Numbered from the stretch's first letter, positions 15,190 through 22,929 are shown. The stretch is DNA of 35,278 nt from Gemmatimonas sp. UBA7669 (GCF_002483225.1 NZ_DLHL01000032.1:1-35278), one strand, 5' to 3'. Numbers and translations are program-made. The notes: generated by a model not told the origin, from the sequence alone.

Positions 15190-16994
15190 CGGTCGATGAT
15201 CTCCTGCAGCAGCTGCAGGGCACGCGGATCCTTGGTGCGGGAGAGCGTGCTGACGGCGTACTTGCGCAGCTCCGGGTTCTTCTCGTTGCGGGCGATATCG
15301 AGCAGCTTGTCGATGGACGCCGAGCTGCGCGACGAGGCGAGCGCCCCAAGTGCCGAGCGCTTGAGTTCGAGATCGGTGGCGCGATCGTAGACTTGCACGA
15401 TGGCCTTGGTCGCAGCGTCCGCTGCCTCGCTGTTCGCGCTGGTGACGTTGCTGGCGTGCTGCCCCGACATGCTCACCCTCACCGAGGTCGTCGGCAGCAT
15501 GGACACCGCATTGCGCCGGATGTCCATGGCTTCGCGTTCGTCCAGCGCGACGTTGATGAGGAAGTTGCGTGAGTCGTCTGTGCGGCGGCTGGCAATGAGC
15601 CCCAGCATCTGCATGCGATAGCGCGTGGACTCGGTGCGACTGAAGGCGTCCTTGAGGAAGCTGGTGCCCTCGGCCTTGCCCGCTTCGGTACGCATGTAAT
15701 AGCTCATGGCCTCCGATCGCACTTCATCGCCCGCACGCGTGTCGAGCGCGATCTCCCGCAAGGTGCTCATGGCCTTCTCAGATTTGGAGCGCGAGAGGGC
15801 ATACACGGCACGCTTGCGCAAGTCGGTGTCGTCGCCCGTCTTGGCCAGGCCGATCAGCATGTTCACCGCTTCGTCGGTGGGCACGTTGGCCAACCAGAAC
15901 ACCGCCTGCTCACGCACTTCCTTGTCGGGGTCGGACTTGGCCACGTTGATGAGGATGGACGCAGCTTCCGGCTGCTTGCGCGAGGCCACGAGCCACACGG
16001 CCGTCCGGCGGAGCTGCTGCGTGCAGGGTTCGCGGCGAGCCAGCACCTTCTTGAGAATCGGCATGGCCTGCTCGGGGTCCATCTGCATCACGGCATTGAG
16101 CGCATCGACCCGCTCGTCGTCCTTGCTGTTGGGGCAGCCATCACTGGCCACCTGACCGGCGCGTCCCACCAGGGTGGTGGCGACGCGGGAGTCGTTGCGC
16201 CCGAGCTGTCCGTCAATGCGTGTCCCGAGCGCGGTGGCGTCACCACGCGTGGCCGCCTTGGGATACTCGCGCTGCTGCAGAGCCAGCGCTTCGCGTGCTG
16301 CACGCAGGTTGGCCTCTCCACCGAGGCGCTGCAGTGCAAAAGCTTCCCAATACGGCGCGTCGGGCGCGTAGCTGCTCTTCGGGTAGCGTTCGTGAATGCT
16401 GCGGAAGAGATCCGCCGCCTTGCGATACGCGTCGCCGGAGAGCGCCTTGCGTGCTTCGCGATAGAGCGAGTCGGCCGGGTCATCCTGCGCCCAGGGCGCG
16501 GGTGTTTCCGTGCGATAGCCGCGTCCACCGGTGCTGAAGCCGTAGGCAAAGCCGTCAGCCAGGGATTCAGCGAAACCGATGGCCATCGGTGCCACGGAGG
16601 CCGAGACCGAACTGGCGACACTCTGTGCCATCTCGGCAATAGGCGCCGCGGCAATGGCCATCGCCGCTCCCTCCGCCGAAAGCCGCGCGCTTTGCGCAGC
16701 CATGTCGGCAATAGCGGCGCGGTCGAGCTTTAGCCCGGCCATGTTGCGCGCCATCTCTTCACCGGCGCGCGCCATCTCGGCGCCTGCCCGTTCCATCTCC
16801 CATTCGAAGTCGCTCCAGGCACGCGCCGGCCGCGGCGCCGGGGCCGGGCGAGGCGCCGGCGTCGGCTCACTGGTGGGAGCCGGACGCGCGGGCCGCGGCG
16901 CGCGCGGGGGCTGCCCTTGAGCCTCCATGAGCGTGGGGGCCAGAGTCAACAGCGCCACCAGGGCCGCATGTCGCGAGATATGTGCGTGAACCAT
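15186..16994 (-). CDS. Exported HEAT-repeat protein (larger) with Pro-rich and TPR-like regions
   Basis: A 602-residue exported protein. The signal peptide ends at MEA-QG (about residue 25). A Pro/Ala/Arg-rich linker (about 28-60) is followed by an Ala/Met-rich helical section, then a TPR-like segment near 175-225 (ARKALSGDAYRKAADLFRSIHERYP). About ten HEAT-like repeats fill residues 290-600; recurring units read LRRTAVWLVASRKQPEAASILINVAK and VREQAVFWLANVPTDEAVNMLIGLAK. No catalytic motif is seen, so a scaffold role is likely. The ATG overlaps the stop of the putative anti-sigma gene (TGATG), and its own stop overlaps the next HEAT gene. Signal peptide and operon suggest an envelope stress or surface function. 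Confidence 0.8.
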   Translation of the reverse strand: MVHAHISRHAALVALLTLAPTLMEAQGQPPRAPRPARPAPTSEPTPAPRPAPAPRPARAWSDFEWEMERAGAEMARAGEEMARNMAGLKLDRAAIADMAAQSARLSAEGAAMAIAAAPIAEMAQSVASSVSASVAPMAIGFAESLADGFAYGFSTGGRGYRTETPAPWAQDDPADSLYREARKALSGDAYRKAADLFRSIHERYPKSSYAPDAPYWEAFALQRLGGEANLRAAREALALQQREYPKAATRGDATALGTRIDGQLGRNDSRVATTLVGRAGQVASDGCPNSKDDERVDALNAVMQMDPEQAMPILKKVLARREPCTQQLRRTAVWLVASRKQPEAASILINVAKSDPDKEVREQAVFWLANVPTDEAVNMLIGLAKTGDDTDLRKRAVYALSRSKSEKAMSTLREIALDTRAGDEVRSEAMSYYMRTEAGKAEGTSFLKDAFSRTESTRYRMQMLGLIASRRTDDSRNFLINVALDEREAMDIRRNAVSMLPTTSVRVSMSGQHASNVTSANSEAADAATKAIVQVYDRATDLELKRSALGALASSRSSASIDKLLDIARNEKNPELRKYAVSTLSRTKDPRALQLLQEIIDR

Positions 16995-17800
16995 CAGTCG
17001 TCGCCTCCGTAAATGGCTTCGTCGACTCGCGCCGAAGCCGTGACCACCGCGCGAACGCGGGTGAGCAAGTCGGTTTCCTGCATCGTTTCCTGCGGCGCCC
17101 GCTGAGTCTCCGGCGCACTGCCGCGCGCCTGGATGACCTGCACGAGCACCAGTTCGAGATCCTGCAGCAGCCGCCGCGTGCGTTCATCGCGCAGCTGCGG
17201 TTGATCGAGTAACAGTCGGGTGGTGGTCAGCAATTCCTTCGCGAGTGGCGAGAGCGTGTTGGCAGCGTTTGACGCGCCACCATCACCCACTGACGTCAAC
17301 AGCGACACCGTACGCGCCAGATGCTCCTGCATGGCCACATGCGCCGGATCGTCACGCCGCGTCTGGCTGTCGGTGGGTGTATCACCGAGCGCCAGGGTGG
17401 TGGACGTGTCCACACCCACCGGCTTGCCGGCCGGTGCGGACGGCAACGTGACACGGCCGATCACCACACCGATGACAAGCACTGCCGCCAGTCCCGCCGC
17501 TTGACGGGACCAGCGCGACCAACGCGAGGCCGGCAAGGCGACCACCGACACGTCGGGCGTCGGGTGCATGACCGGCGCAGCCGTTGACCCGGCAGACGAG
17601 GCGCTGTGTTGCCGCGCTTTCGAGAGCCGCGCCCACATCATTTCGCGCGGCACCTCGATGTCGGCATCGAGTTCGTCCACGGCGTCGCGGGCGAGTTCGC
17701 GCATCCAGGGCTCGAGCGTTACCTCGGGCACCGGCACCTGCGCATCGGGCCGCGGCTCGTGTGGGGGCTGTGGTGGTGTGGGATCTGGGCGATACGTCAT
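16994..17800 (-). CDS. Putative membrane-anchored anti-sigma factor
   Basis: A 268-residue single-pass membrane protein. A Pro-rich start is followed by an acidic helical segment (about 29-65, LEPWMRELARDAVDELDADIEVPREMMWARL), one transmembrane helix at about 101-118 (AAGLAAVLVIGVVIGRVTL), and a C-terminal region rich in helices. The order soluble N terminus, one membrane helix, outer domain, directly after an ECF sigma gene, fits an anti-sigma factor. It lacks the His/Cys zinc signature of ZAS anti-sigma domains, so the assignment rests mainly on position. AAGGAG lies 5 bases before the ATG. It begins 30 bases after the sigma gene and overlaps the HEAT gene that follows. Confidence 0.62.
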   Translation of the reverse strand: MTYRPDPTPPQPPHEPRPDAQVPVPEVTLEPWMRELARDAVDELDADIEVPREMMWARLSKARQHSASSAGSTAAPVMHPTPDVSVVALPASRWSRWSRQAAGLAAVLVIGVVIGRVTLPSAPAGKPVGVDTSTTLALGDTPTDSQTRRDDPAHVAMQEHLARTVSLLTSVGDGGASNAANTLSPLAKELLTTTRLLLDQPQLRDERTRRLLQDLELVLVQVIQARGSAPETQRAPQETMQETDLLTRVRAVVTASARVDEAIYGGDD

Positions 17801-17829
17801 GGGAACTCCTTGCCTGGCTACGCCGCCGG

Positions 17830-18429
17830 CTATGCCGACGCGTGGGACTGTGGGGCGAACGCAGCCAGCGCGTTGCGCAACTTCTCGCGGGCACGGAAGA
17901 GCTGTGACTTGCTGGTGCCAATGGCACAGCCCAGCGCCTCACTGATCTCCTCGTGCGTGAATCCTTCGACATCATGCATCACGAACACCCGCCGGGTGCC
18001 CTCGGGTAGCGCGGCAATCGCGGTCTTCAGTCGCGACTTGAGATCGGGATCGCCGTGCTCCGGGGACCGCGACGCCACGTGTGTGGCGTCGTCGAGCGGC
18101 GCGGCAAACGCTTCGCGGCGTTTGTGGGTGCGCAACCCGTTCAGCGTGATCGATACGGCGATGGCGTGGAGCCAGCTCGACAGCGCCGCATCACCGCGGA
18201 ACTGATCGAGGCGACTGAAGGCCCGCAGAAACGTGTCCTGCGTCCATTCCTGGGCCAGCTCGGGCCGACCGCTCATCCGGAGAATGAGCCGGTACACCCG
18301 GTCCACATGCCGGTCGTAGAAGTGCCGCTCCGCCGCGGGATCGCCGGACCGTAAACGGTCCAGCAGTTCCGCGTCGGTCATCGGCGCCGTCGCGGCCGGT
18401 GAACTGTCGTCGTATCGATGCGCATGCAT
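17830..18429 (-). CDS. ECF-type RNA polymerase sigma factor
   Basis: A 199-residue sigma-70 of the extracytoplasmic function group, which directs RNA polymerase to a small set of promoters. Region 2 spans about 30-100 (FYDRHVDRVYRLILRMSGRPELAQEWTQDTFLRAF, then FRGDAALSSWLHAIAVSITLNGLR). Region 4 spans about 132-185, with the helix-turn-helix HEEISEALGCAIGTSKSQLFRAREKL. It has no sigma 1.1 or region 3, as expected. The start at 18429 is favoured by the upstream promoter; ATG 18381 is an alternative. It heads an operon with a putative anti-sigma factor and two exported HEAT-repeat proteins, which are likely part of its regulon. Confidence 0.9.
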   Translation of the reverse strand: MHAHRYDDSSPAATAPMTDAELLDRLRSGDPAAERHFYDRHVDRVYRLILRMSGRPELAQEWTQDTFLRAFSRLDQFRGDAALSSWLHAIAVSITLNGLRTHKRREAFAAPLDDATHVASRSPEHGDPDLKSRLKTAIAALPEGTRRVFVMHDVEGFTHEEISEALGCAIGTSKSQLFRAREKLRNALAAFAPQSHASA

Positions 18430-18438
18430 GAGCGACCT

Positions 18439-18467
18439 AAAGACAGGGGGCGACGGAAAAGGGTTGC
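18439..18467 (-). promoter_or_regulatory. Candidate ECF-type autoregulatory promoter
   Basis: Read on the minus strand, GCAACC (18467-18462) and GTCTTT (18444-18439) are 17 bases apart and lie 10-38 bases upstream of the sigma gene. The AAC-type -35 and GTC-containing -10 at this spacing are typical of ECF promoters, so the factor may transcribe its own operon. This is a motif match by eye. Confidence 0.5.
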
Positions 18468-18543
18468 ATGCGGATTGGACGGCGCCCTATTGAGACATTG
18501 ATTTCCGACACATGGCGAGCCCAGCACCACCGGAGGGTGCGTC

Positions 18544-19233
18544 CTACTCCGCCCTCTCCGCCGTTTCCCGCGTATAGGCGGGCACCGGAATGGGCTGCGC
18601 CGCCCCCTGGCCCAGCTGCCGCCCCTGATCGCTCATGACGCGCGTCAGGAAACGCTGCCCTTCGCCAATTCGCTCCACCTCTTCCGCCATCGAGTCCATG
18701 GCCTGCCCCATCTGGTCGATGCGGTCCAAGAACGCCGGGGGCAACGGAGCCGGCGCCACGGAGCTCTTCTTCCAGATGCGCCGCGCGTAGGCCACGGCAA
18801 TGGGCATGAGGACAAAGATCGTGAAGACGATGGGGATCATGAACACCTCGTCGGGCGGCCCGCTCTGACGCGGCGGCGGCGGCGGTGGCACGACGGCTCC
18901 CGGCACCGCGGCCGCCTTGGCCACGGCCAGGTCCGCTTCGGCAATCAGCTGTTCCACCCCCAGGATGCGGGCGTCCGTTTCCTTGAGCCGGGTTTCGAGC
19001 CCCGGGCGCTCAGCACCCGTCAGCTCCTCAGAGCGCAGTTCGTTGCGCAGGTCCCGTCGCTGATCCTCCAGCCGCTCGAGCTGATTGCGCAGTTCCTTGC
19101 GCTGATTGATCAACCCTTCGTACACGGCTGATGCCGTGGCTTCACCGGTTTGCACGACCACGTCGGCCACTGGCAGGGCTGGTGCCGGGGGAGCTGGTGG
19201 TGGTGGTGGCGGCGCGACGTCTTGGAGCGGCAT
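18544..19233 (-). CDS. Coiled-coil single-pass membrane protein
   Basis: A 229-residue protein of unknown function. A Pro/Ala-rich start (residues 7-20) is followed by a charged coiled coil at about 42-108 (NQRKELRNQLERLEDQRRDLRNELRSEEL and onward), a second Pro run at about 118-124, one transmembrane helix at about 133-150 (VFMIPIVFTIFVLMPIAVAYA), and a helical C-terminal part with DRIDQMGQAMDSMAEEVERIGEGQRFL. The layout suggests a sensor-less structural or scaffolding protein. The ATG at 19233 has AGGG six bases upstream; the frame extends to a TTG further upstream without support. It precedes the sigma operon on the same strand, with a 114-base gap that carries the sigma promoter. Confidence 0.65.
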   Translation of the reverse strand: MPLQDVAPPPPPPAPPAPALPVADVVVQTGEATASAVYEGLINQRKELRNQLERLEDQRRDLRNELRSEELTGAERPGLETRLKETDARILGVEQLIAEADLAVAKAAAVPGAVVPPPPPPRQSGPPDEVFMIPIVFTIFVLMPIAVAYARRIWKKSSVAPAPLPPAFLDRIDQMGQAMDSMAEEVERIGEGQRFLTRVMSDQGRQLGQGAAQPIPVPAYTRETAERAE

Positions 19234-19360
19234 GCGAACCCTGCGGGGCGGGAATACGGAACGCGCGGTCTCAGGACCGCAACTCAGGTCCCCTACGTTC
19301 AGCCCCGTGGGCAGTTTCGGCAACTGCGCTCGGACTCACGGCCGGCCGAGCCGGACCAGT

Positions 19361-19786
19361 TCAGGCGCGCCGGGCGAGCAGGCGGGTGTTGCGCCAGTGG
19401 GCGCGGATGACGGCCGTTGCCCCGACCGCCACCACAAGTGCTTCCTCAAGTCCGCCGCCGGTGAGGGGTCGCAGGCCAAGCAGGGCGACTAGCCCGGCGC
19501 TGAACCACAGCAGGGGGGAGGGAGACCGATGCGTGCGAGTGGCCGGCAGAAGGCTGCCCAGCCCAAACAGGACAGCAAGACCCAGAAAGACCTGCTCGAC
19601 AATCGGGGCGACCAGACCGGCGGCCCCCATAGCGGTAAGCAGGCCCATGGCCAGTGCCGAGGACAGGCAGTGCACGGCACAGAGGGCGCTGGTCAGGATG
19701 CCCGCGCGATCAAGCCAGGACGCTGGCCCGACCGGGGTGTATTCGGCGGAGAGTTCCGCCGGCTGGGCTGCCGTGGCGCATTGCAT
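19361..19786 (-). CDS. MerC-domain membrane protein, putative metal transporter
   Basis: A 141-residue membrane protein of the MerC family. The signature is LCAVHCLSSALAM near residues 35-47, with the paired cysteines C36 and C40 and His between them. Four hydrophobic helices lie at about 27-52, 56-78, 88-104 and 113-127. Classical MerC imports mercuric ion, but there is no other mer gene here. Divergence from zinc-free bL31 and membership of a zinc-handling cluster make zinc or another divalent metal a more likely substrate; that is inference. The promoter overlaps an 18-base palindrome, and the TATCAT -10 ends 8 bases before the ATG, so the leader is very short or absent. Confidence 0.75.
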   Translation of the reverse strand: MQCATAAQPAELSAEYTPVGPASWLDRAGILTSALCAVHCLSSALAMGLLTAMGAAGLVAPIVEQVFLGLAVLFGLGSLLPATRTHRSPSPLLWFSAGLVALLGLRPLTGGGLEEALVVAVGATAVIRAHWRNTRLLARRA

Positions 19787-19794
19787 GACGAGAC

Positions 19795-19823
19795 ATGATA
19801 CTTGTTTATCATATCCAATTCAA
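19795..19823 (-). promoter_or_regulatory. merC-like promoter with overlapping palindromic operator
   Basis: On the minus strand TTGAAT (19823-19818) and TATCAT (19800-19795) are separated by exactly 17 bases, a good sigma-70 pair. The palindrome ATGATACTTGTTTATCAT at 19795-19812 covers the -10 and part of the spacer, so a protein bound there would block transcription. The GATA/TATC half-sites resemble Fur/Zur-family boxes. It could also serve the rightward bL31 gene. Confidence 0.6.
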
Positions 19824-19888
19824 GAGTTGGCGGCGAGACGCGCAAACGCTCCCCCGCTTGACCACGGCGCCCGAGATTGGCAGATATA

Positions 19889-19930
19889 GAGGCTCGCCCC
19901 GTTCGGGCGAAACGCCCCGCTCGGGGCCTC
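19889..19930 (+). promoter_or_regulatory. Structured 5' leader of the bL31 gene
   Basis: The bL31 leader can fold: TCGCCC (19894-19899) pairs with GGGCGA (19905-19910), GCCCC (19914-19918) pairs with GGGGC (19923-19927), and GAGGC (19889-19893) could close the structure with GCCTC (19926-19930), which competes with the second stem. It may be a ribosomal-protein leader or an attenuator. No known leader consensus was matched. Confidence 0.4.
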
Positions 19931-19982
19931 CCATTCAAGAACGCGCACACCGCCGGAAATGGTGGCGCATGCTGGAGCTACC

Positions 19983-20228
19983 ATGGCCAAAGAAGGCATT
20001 CATCCGCCGTACCACCCGGTCGTCTTCAAGGACGCGTCCACGGGTGCGCTCGTTCTGACGCGCTCGACGATGACGAGCGACACGAAGATCAAGCTGGAAG
20101 ACGGCAACGAATACCCGCTCATCCTGCTCGAAATCACGGCTGATTCGCACCCGTTCTACACGGGCACGCAGCGCCTGATCGACACGCAGGGTCGCGTCGA
20201 CAAGTTCAAGAAGCGCTACGGCCGCTGA
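19983..20228 (+). CDS. rpmE2: 50S ribosomal protein bL31, type B (zinc-free)
   Basis: An 81-residue type B bL31 of the large ribosomal subunit. Family features are MAKEGIHPPYHPVVFKD at the start, ITADSHPFYTG and QRLIDTQGRVDKFKKRYG at the end. It has no cysteine, so it lacks the zinc ribbon of the C+ paralogue. In many bacteria this C- form is repressed by Zur and replaces the zinc-containing form when zinc is short, releasing zinc. The ATG at 19983 has GGAG 5 bases upstream. The neighbouring MerC-like, COG0523 and DUF2796 genes fit that regulation. A hairpin terminator follows. Confidence 0.93.
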   Translation: MAKEGIHPPYHPVVFKDASTGALVLTRSTMTSDTKIKLEDGNEYPLILLEITADSHPFYTGTQRLIDTQGRVDKFKKRYGR

Positions 20229-20245
20229 GCCACTGCGCTGGACTG

Positions 20246-20277
20246 CGAACGCCCCGGACGCGAGTTCGGGGCGTTTG
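20246..20277 (+). terminator. Terminator hairpin after the bL31 gene
   Basis: AACGCCCCG at 20248-20256 pairs perfectly with CGGGGCGTT at 20267-20275 around a 10-base loop, and the flanks add weaker pairs. A T/G-rich stretch follows. It begins 18 bases after the stop codon. Confidence 0.75.
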
Positions 20278-20318
20278 TGCGTTGTGGGTTTGGTGGTGAC
20301 TCAGAACTCATCACCTTC

Positions 20319-20380
20319 ACTCAAAGCTCAGAGCTGACCGAGAGCCCGGTTAGCTCTGAGCTTTGAGTTCAAGTGTTGAG
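20319..20380. repeat. Intergenic palindrome between bL31 and copD
   Basis: Bases 20319-20339 pair with 20348-20368 over 21 positions with one mismatch (a possible G-U pair) and an 8-base loop; the core is CAAAGCTCAGAGCT. Bases 20352-20380 match 9305-9333 in 26 of 29 positions, so this is another copy of the dispersed repeat. It lies just before the end of copD on the opposite strand. Confidence 0.8.
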
Positions 20381-20398
20381 TGGCGAGTGTTCTTTCCC

Positions 20399-21292
20399 TC
20401 ACTCCCCCGGCGGCTCCGTCCCCGTCAGCGTCGCCGTCACCAGCAGCACCCAGGCCGCGAGCCCCAGCTCCACCGCCACACTGCGCCGCGCGGGCAGTTC
20501 CCCGCCGGCAATGCGCGAGCGCTGTCGTGCTCCAATGACCAGCATCACCAGCACGAGCCCCGACTTCACCAGCAGCATCTGGCCGTACTCGCTGCCCAGA
20601 ATGACACGGGGCGCCTGACCGTTCAGCAGGCGCGCCCCACTCAGCATGCCGCTCATCACCGCGAGAGGGGCCACGATGGTGGCCACTCCGCTGAAACGCT
20701 GCCAGCGCGCGTCCACCTGCCCGCTGTGCTCGCCGTGCGCGGCCCCCGCACGCGTCGCCAGCCAGGTGAACAGCAGCCCACCCATCCACGCGCCCACGGT
20801 CCAGACGTGCATGGCGTCGAGGACACGCGCCGCGATGGGCCACTGGGCATCGGCCGCCGCATGGCCGAGCCCACCCATGGCTACGGCAAGCGCCGACGCG
20901 GACATCAGGAGCCCATAGGCCACCGTGCGCGACAGGGGCAGACAGAGCGCGATGGCCGTGACCCATGCGGTCACCGTCAATACGACAAAGCCGCGCCCCC
21001 ATCCGGTTTCGCGCACGAGCATGGCCAGCTCGCTCCACGGCATCTCGAGCGCGAGCAGTTGCTGGCGGGCGAGCAGAAATGGCACGAGCAGCAACACCAT
21101 GGCTGCCACCACGGCCACAATGCGCGCCTGACGATCAGACCTGGAGTTCGTCGCGTCGTCGTTGCCATCCCCCGAACTGGACGACGCCGCATGCTGCGTC
21201 CCACGCATGACGCCGAGGAGCCCACGACCGATGGCCACCAGGGCACCCAGATACAGCAGGGCGCGGACCCACACCAGCAGCGCGTCGTTCAT
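20399..21292 (-). CDS. copD: CopD-domain membrane protein, putative copper transport
   Basis: A 297-residue integral membrane protein with about eight hydrophobic helices. The C-terminal 150 residues fit the CopD domain: RVLDAMHVWTVGAWMGGLLFTWLA near 157-180 and SGMLSGARLLNG near 214-225, with GSEYGQMLLVKSGLVLVMLVIGARQR after it. CopD works with periplasmic CopC in copper uptake or transfer across the inner membrane. Between helices one and two there is a hydrophilic Ser/Asp/Asn-rich insertion (about 35-56). The copC-like gene lies 34 bases upstream on the same strand, so the two form an operon. The 3' end borders the dispersed palindrome. Confidence 0.82.
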   Translation of the reverse strand: MNDALLVWVRALLYLGALVAIGRGLLGVMRGTQHAASSSSGDGNDDATNSRSDRQARIVAVVAAMVLLLVPFLLARQQLLALEMPWSELAMLVRETGWGRGFVVLTVTAWVTAIALCLPLSRTVAYGLLMSASALAVAMGGLGHAAADAQWPIAARVLDAMHVWTVGAWMGGLLFTWLATRAGAAHGEHSGQVDARWQRFSGVATIVAPLAVMSGMLSGARLLNGQAPRVILGSEYGQMLLVKSGLVLVMLVIGARQRSRIAGGELPARRSVAVELGLAAWVLLVTATLTGTEPPGE

Positions 21293-21326
21293 GGCGAGAG
21301 CATGGGCCGTGTCGCGCCAGTGGTGC

Positions 21327-21719
21327 TCAGGACCCGCTGAGCCGGACGGTGAAGCCGAAGGTCCCGTTCACCACGTGGCCGTCTTTCGACATGGCCTTCC
21401 ACGTCACCGTATAGCGGCCGTTGGTGAGTGGCGCGGTGAAGCGCCCTTCCACCGGGTCACTGGCGTTTGCGCCGCGCGTGAGCTTGGCGACCGGCACCGA
21501 CGCGCCCTTGGCATCCGTGACCGCAATGCGCGTGGCCGGCAGATCGGCCGGTTCGGTCAACCAGAGGCGCACGGCGTCGGGCGACGAGGTCAGCGTGCTG
21601 TCCTTGGCGGGAAAAGAAGCCTTGAGTTTGAGGTGCGGGACGCGCGCGGCGCTCGCAAACGTTGAGACCCCGCCGACCAACGCGATGGACAGCAGCGAAA
21701 CCCGCAGGGACATATGCAT
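21327..21719 (-). CDS. copC: CopC-like periplasmic copper-binding protein
   Basis: A 130-residue exported beta-barrel protein of the CopC/YobA family. The signal peptide covers about residues 1-24 (ending FASA). The mature protein begins ARVPHLKLKASFPAKDSTL, the family start with a near-N-terminal His (H29), and SKDGHVVNGTFGFTV (D113, H115) supplies the other Cu(II) ligands. CopC proteins bind copper in the periplasm and pass it to CopD. H29 is not at the expected mature N terminus unless processing is unusual. ATG 21719 has AGGAG 6 bases upstream. It is the first gene of the copC-copD pair. Confidence 0.85.
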   Translation of the reverse strand: MHMSLRVSLLSIALVGGVSTFASAARVPHLKLKASFPAKDSTLTSSPDAVRLWLTEPADLPATRIAVTDAKGASVPVAKLTRGANASDPVEGRFTAPLTNGRYTVTWKAMSKDGHVVNGTFGFTVRLSGS

Positions 21720-21743
21720 CAACAGCTCCTGAGAGAGGGGCGC

Positions 21744-21758
21744 TTTACGTGGTGTAAA
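21744..21758. promoter_or_regulatory. Short palindrome upstream of copC
   Basis: TTTAC at 21744-21748 and GTAAA at 21754-21758 are inverted around five bases, 25 bases upstream of the copC start. It stands out in GC-rich DNA and may be an operator for a copper or other metal regulator. No named consensus is matched fully. Confidence 0.3.
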
Positions 21759-21837
21759 ATGACGGCTTCCCCGGCCGGAGGCAAGCACAAACTCGGCCGG
21801 ATAGACGTGTGCGCCATCTGGGCGAACATACGCACGA

Positions 21838-22917
21838 TCACGGCGCCGAGTGTGGCGTCGCCGTGTGTGACGTCGCCGTATCAGGATGCGACGCCTGATC
21901 GAGTGCTTGGATCATACCCTGCAACGCGTCGAGCGGCAGATCCACGCCAATGAACAGCGCGGTCGGTGCCGCCTCGGCATGTGGCCACGAGCGATCGAAG
22001 CGTACCTGGCGTCGACCTGGCACGCGATGCCACACGAACATGGGGCCCGGCTCGTCCGCGAACCGCACCAGCCCCTTGGCCCGGACAACCGATTCGGGCA
22101 GTTGCTGCACAAAGGCCGTGAACTGGCGACGATCCACCACATCCGGCAGGGGCAGCGTGGCACTGCCAAACGGATGGCGGTGCGGACGCGACGTGCTGGC
22201 GACGGCAACCGCGTGAGTTTGTTGTCCGCGATGGGTTGCCGACGCGCCGCGCAGTGACCGCGTCAAGGTGTCGAGCTCCTCGGCCAGCGCGACGGCATCC
22301 GTCTGTGATGCACGCGGATTAAGTGCCGTCAGCGCGTCGCGGACGCGCTGCGTGCTCGCCGGGCCAAGTCGCTCCGTCCAATTGAGCACGAGGTGCGTGG
22401 CGGTACTCACCTGCGCGCGCTCCAGCCCGTTGTGCCACCAGCGACGCTGCCAACGTCCCGCATCCACCACGGTCACCTGCAACGGCAAGGAAAAATGTGA
22501 GAGCCGCGCGTCCGCACTCAGATGCGAGAGCAGTTCGTCGGTCTCCGTGGCGCCGTTGGCCTCGATGAACATCACGGCCCGCTCGTCGTCAGTCTCGGGA
22601 GGCACGGCATAGAGCGTATCCAGCAACTCACGCAGCGAACCGCAGCACACACACTCGCCATTGAGCGGCGTAACGAGCGCTTCCAGCTCGCCGAGCCGGG
22701 CGGCGTCGATGGTGGCGTTCTCGAAGTCGTTGAGAATGACCCGCGAGCGCGTTCCGCGCGCATGCAGCGCCGGAATGAGCTGAGACAGCAAACGGGTCTT
22801 GCCGGCCCCGAGAAATCCGGCCAGCAGCACGAGCGGCATCATGTCTGCAATCAAGAGGGGGGACGGTGCGGACACCAGCAGCGGCGGCGGTACCGGCCGG
22901 TTGGCGTTCGAAAGCAC
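21838..22917 (-). CDS. COG0523-family metallochaperone GTPase (first copy)
   Basis: A G3E-family GTPase of the COG0523 group, which loads or delivers zinc or other metals. From the GTG at 22917 it is 359 residues; ATGs at 22842/22839 (MMPLVLL) are alternatives that begin just before the Walker A. The P-loop is GFLGAGKT (34-41), and the group hallmark CxCC is C89-V-C91-C92 in GECVCCGSL. The usual NKxD guanine-specificity motif reads N179-W-T-E. The C-terminal region has several His-containing segments and a His-rich tail (HPDTATSHTATPHSAP) suited to metal binding. It is divergent from the DUF3299-DUF2796 pair across a perfect GATAAT/ATTATC palindrome. Confidence 0.85.
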   Translation of the reverse strand: MLSNANRPVPPPLLVSAPSPLLIADMMPLVLLAGFLGAGKTRLLSQLIPALHARGTRSRVILNDFENATIDAARLGELEALVTPLNGECVCCGSLRELLDTLYAVPPETDDERAVMFIEANGATETDELLSHLSADARLSHFSLPLQVTVVDAGRWQRRWWHNGLERAQVSTATHLVLNWTERLGPASTQRVRDALTALNPRASQTDAVALAEELDTLTRSLRGASATHRGQQTHAVAVASTSRPHRHPFGSATLPLPDVVDRRQFTAFVQQLPESVVRAKGLVRFADEPGPMFVWHRVPGRRQVRFDRSWPHAEAAPTALFIGVDLPLDALQGMIQALDQASHPDTATSHTATPHSAP

Positions 22918-22929
22918 GTTGATTAGGTT

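Noticed and set aside
18467..18515. A second ECF promoter with GGAAA further upstream of the sigma gene
   Set aside because: A GGAAA and a CGTC are present on the minus strand, but the spacing of about 20 bases is too long compared with the 17-base site nearer the gene.
19361..19786. Mercury resistance operon
   Set aside because: Only a MerC-like protein is present, with no merA, merR, merT or merP; the neighbours are zinc and copper genes.
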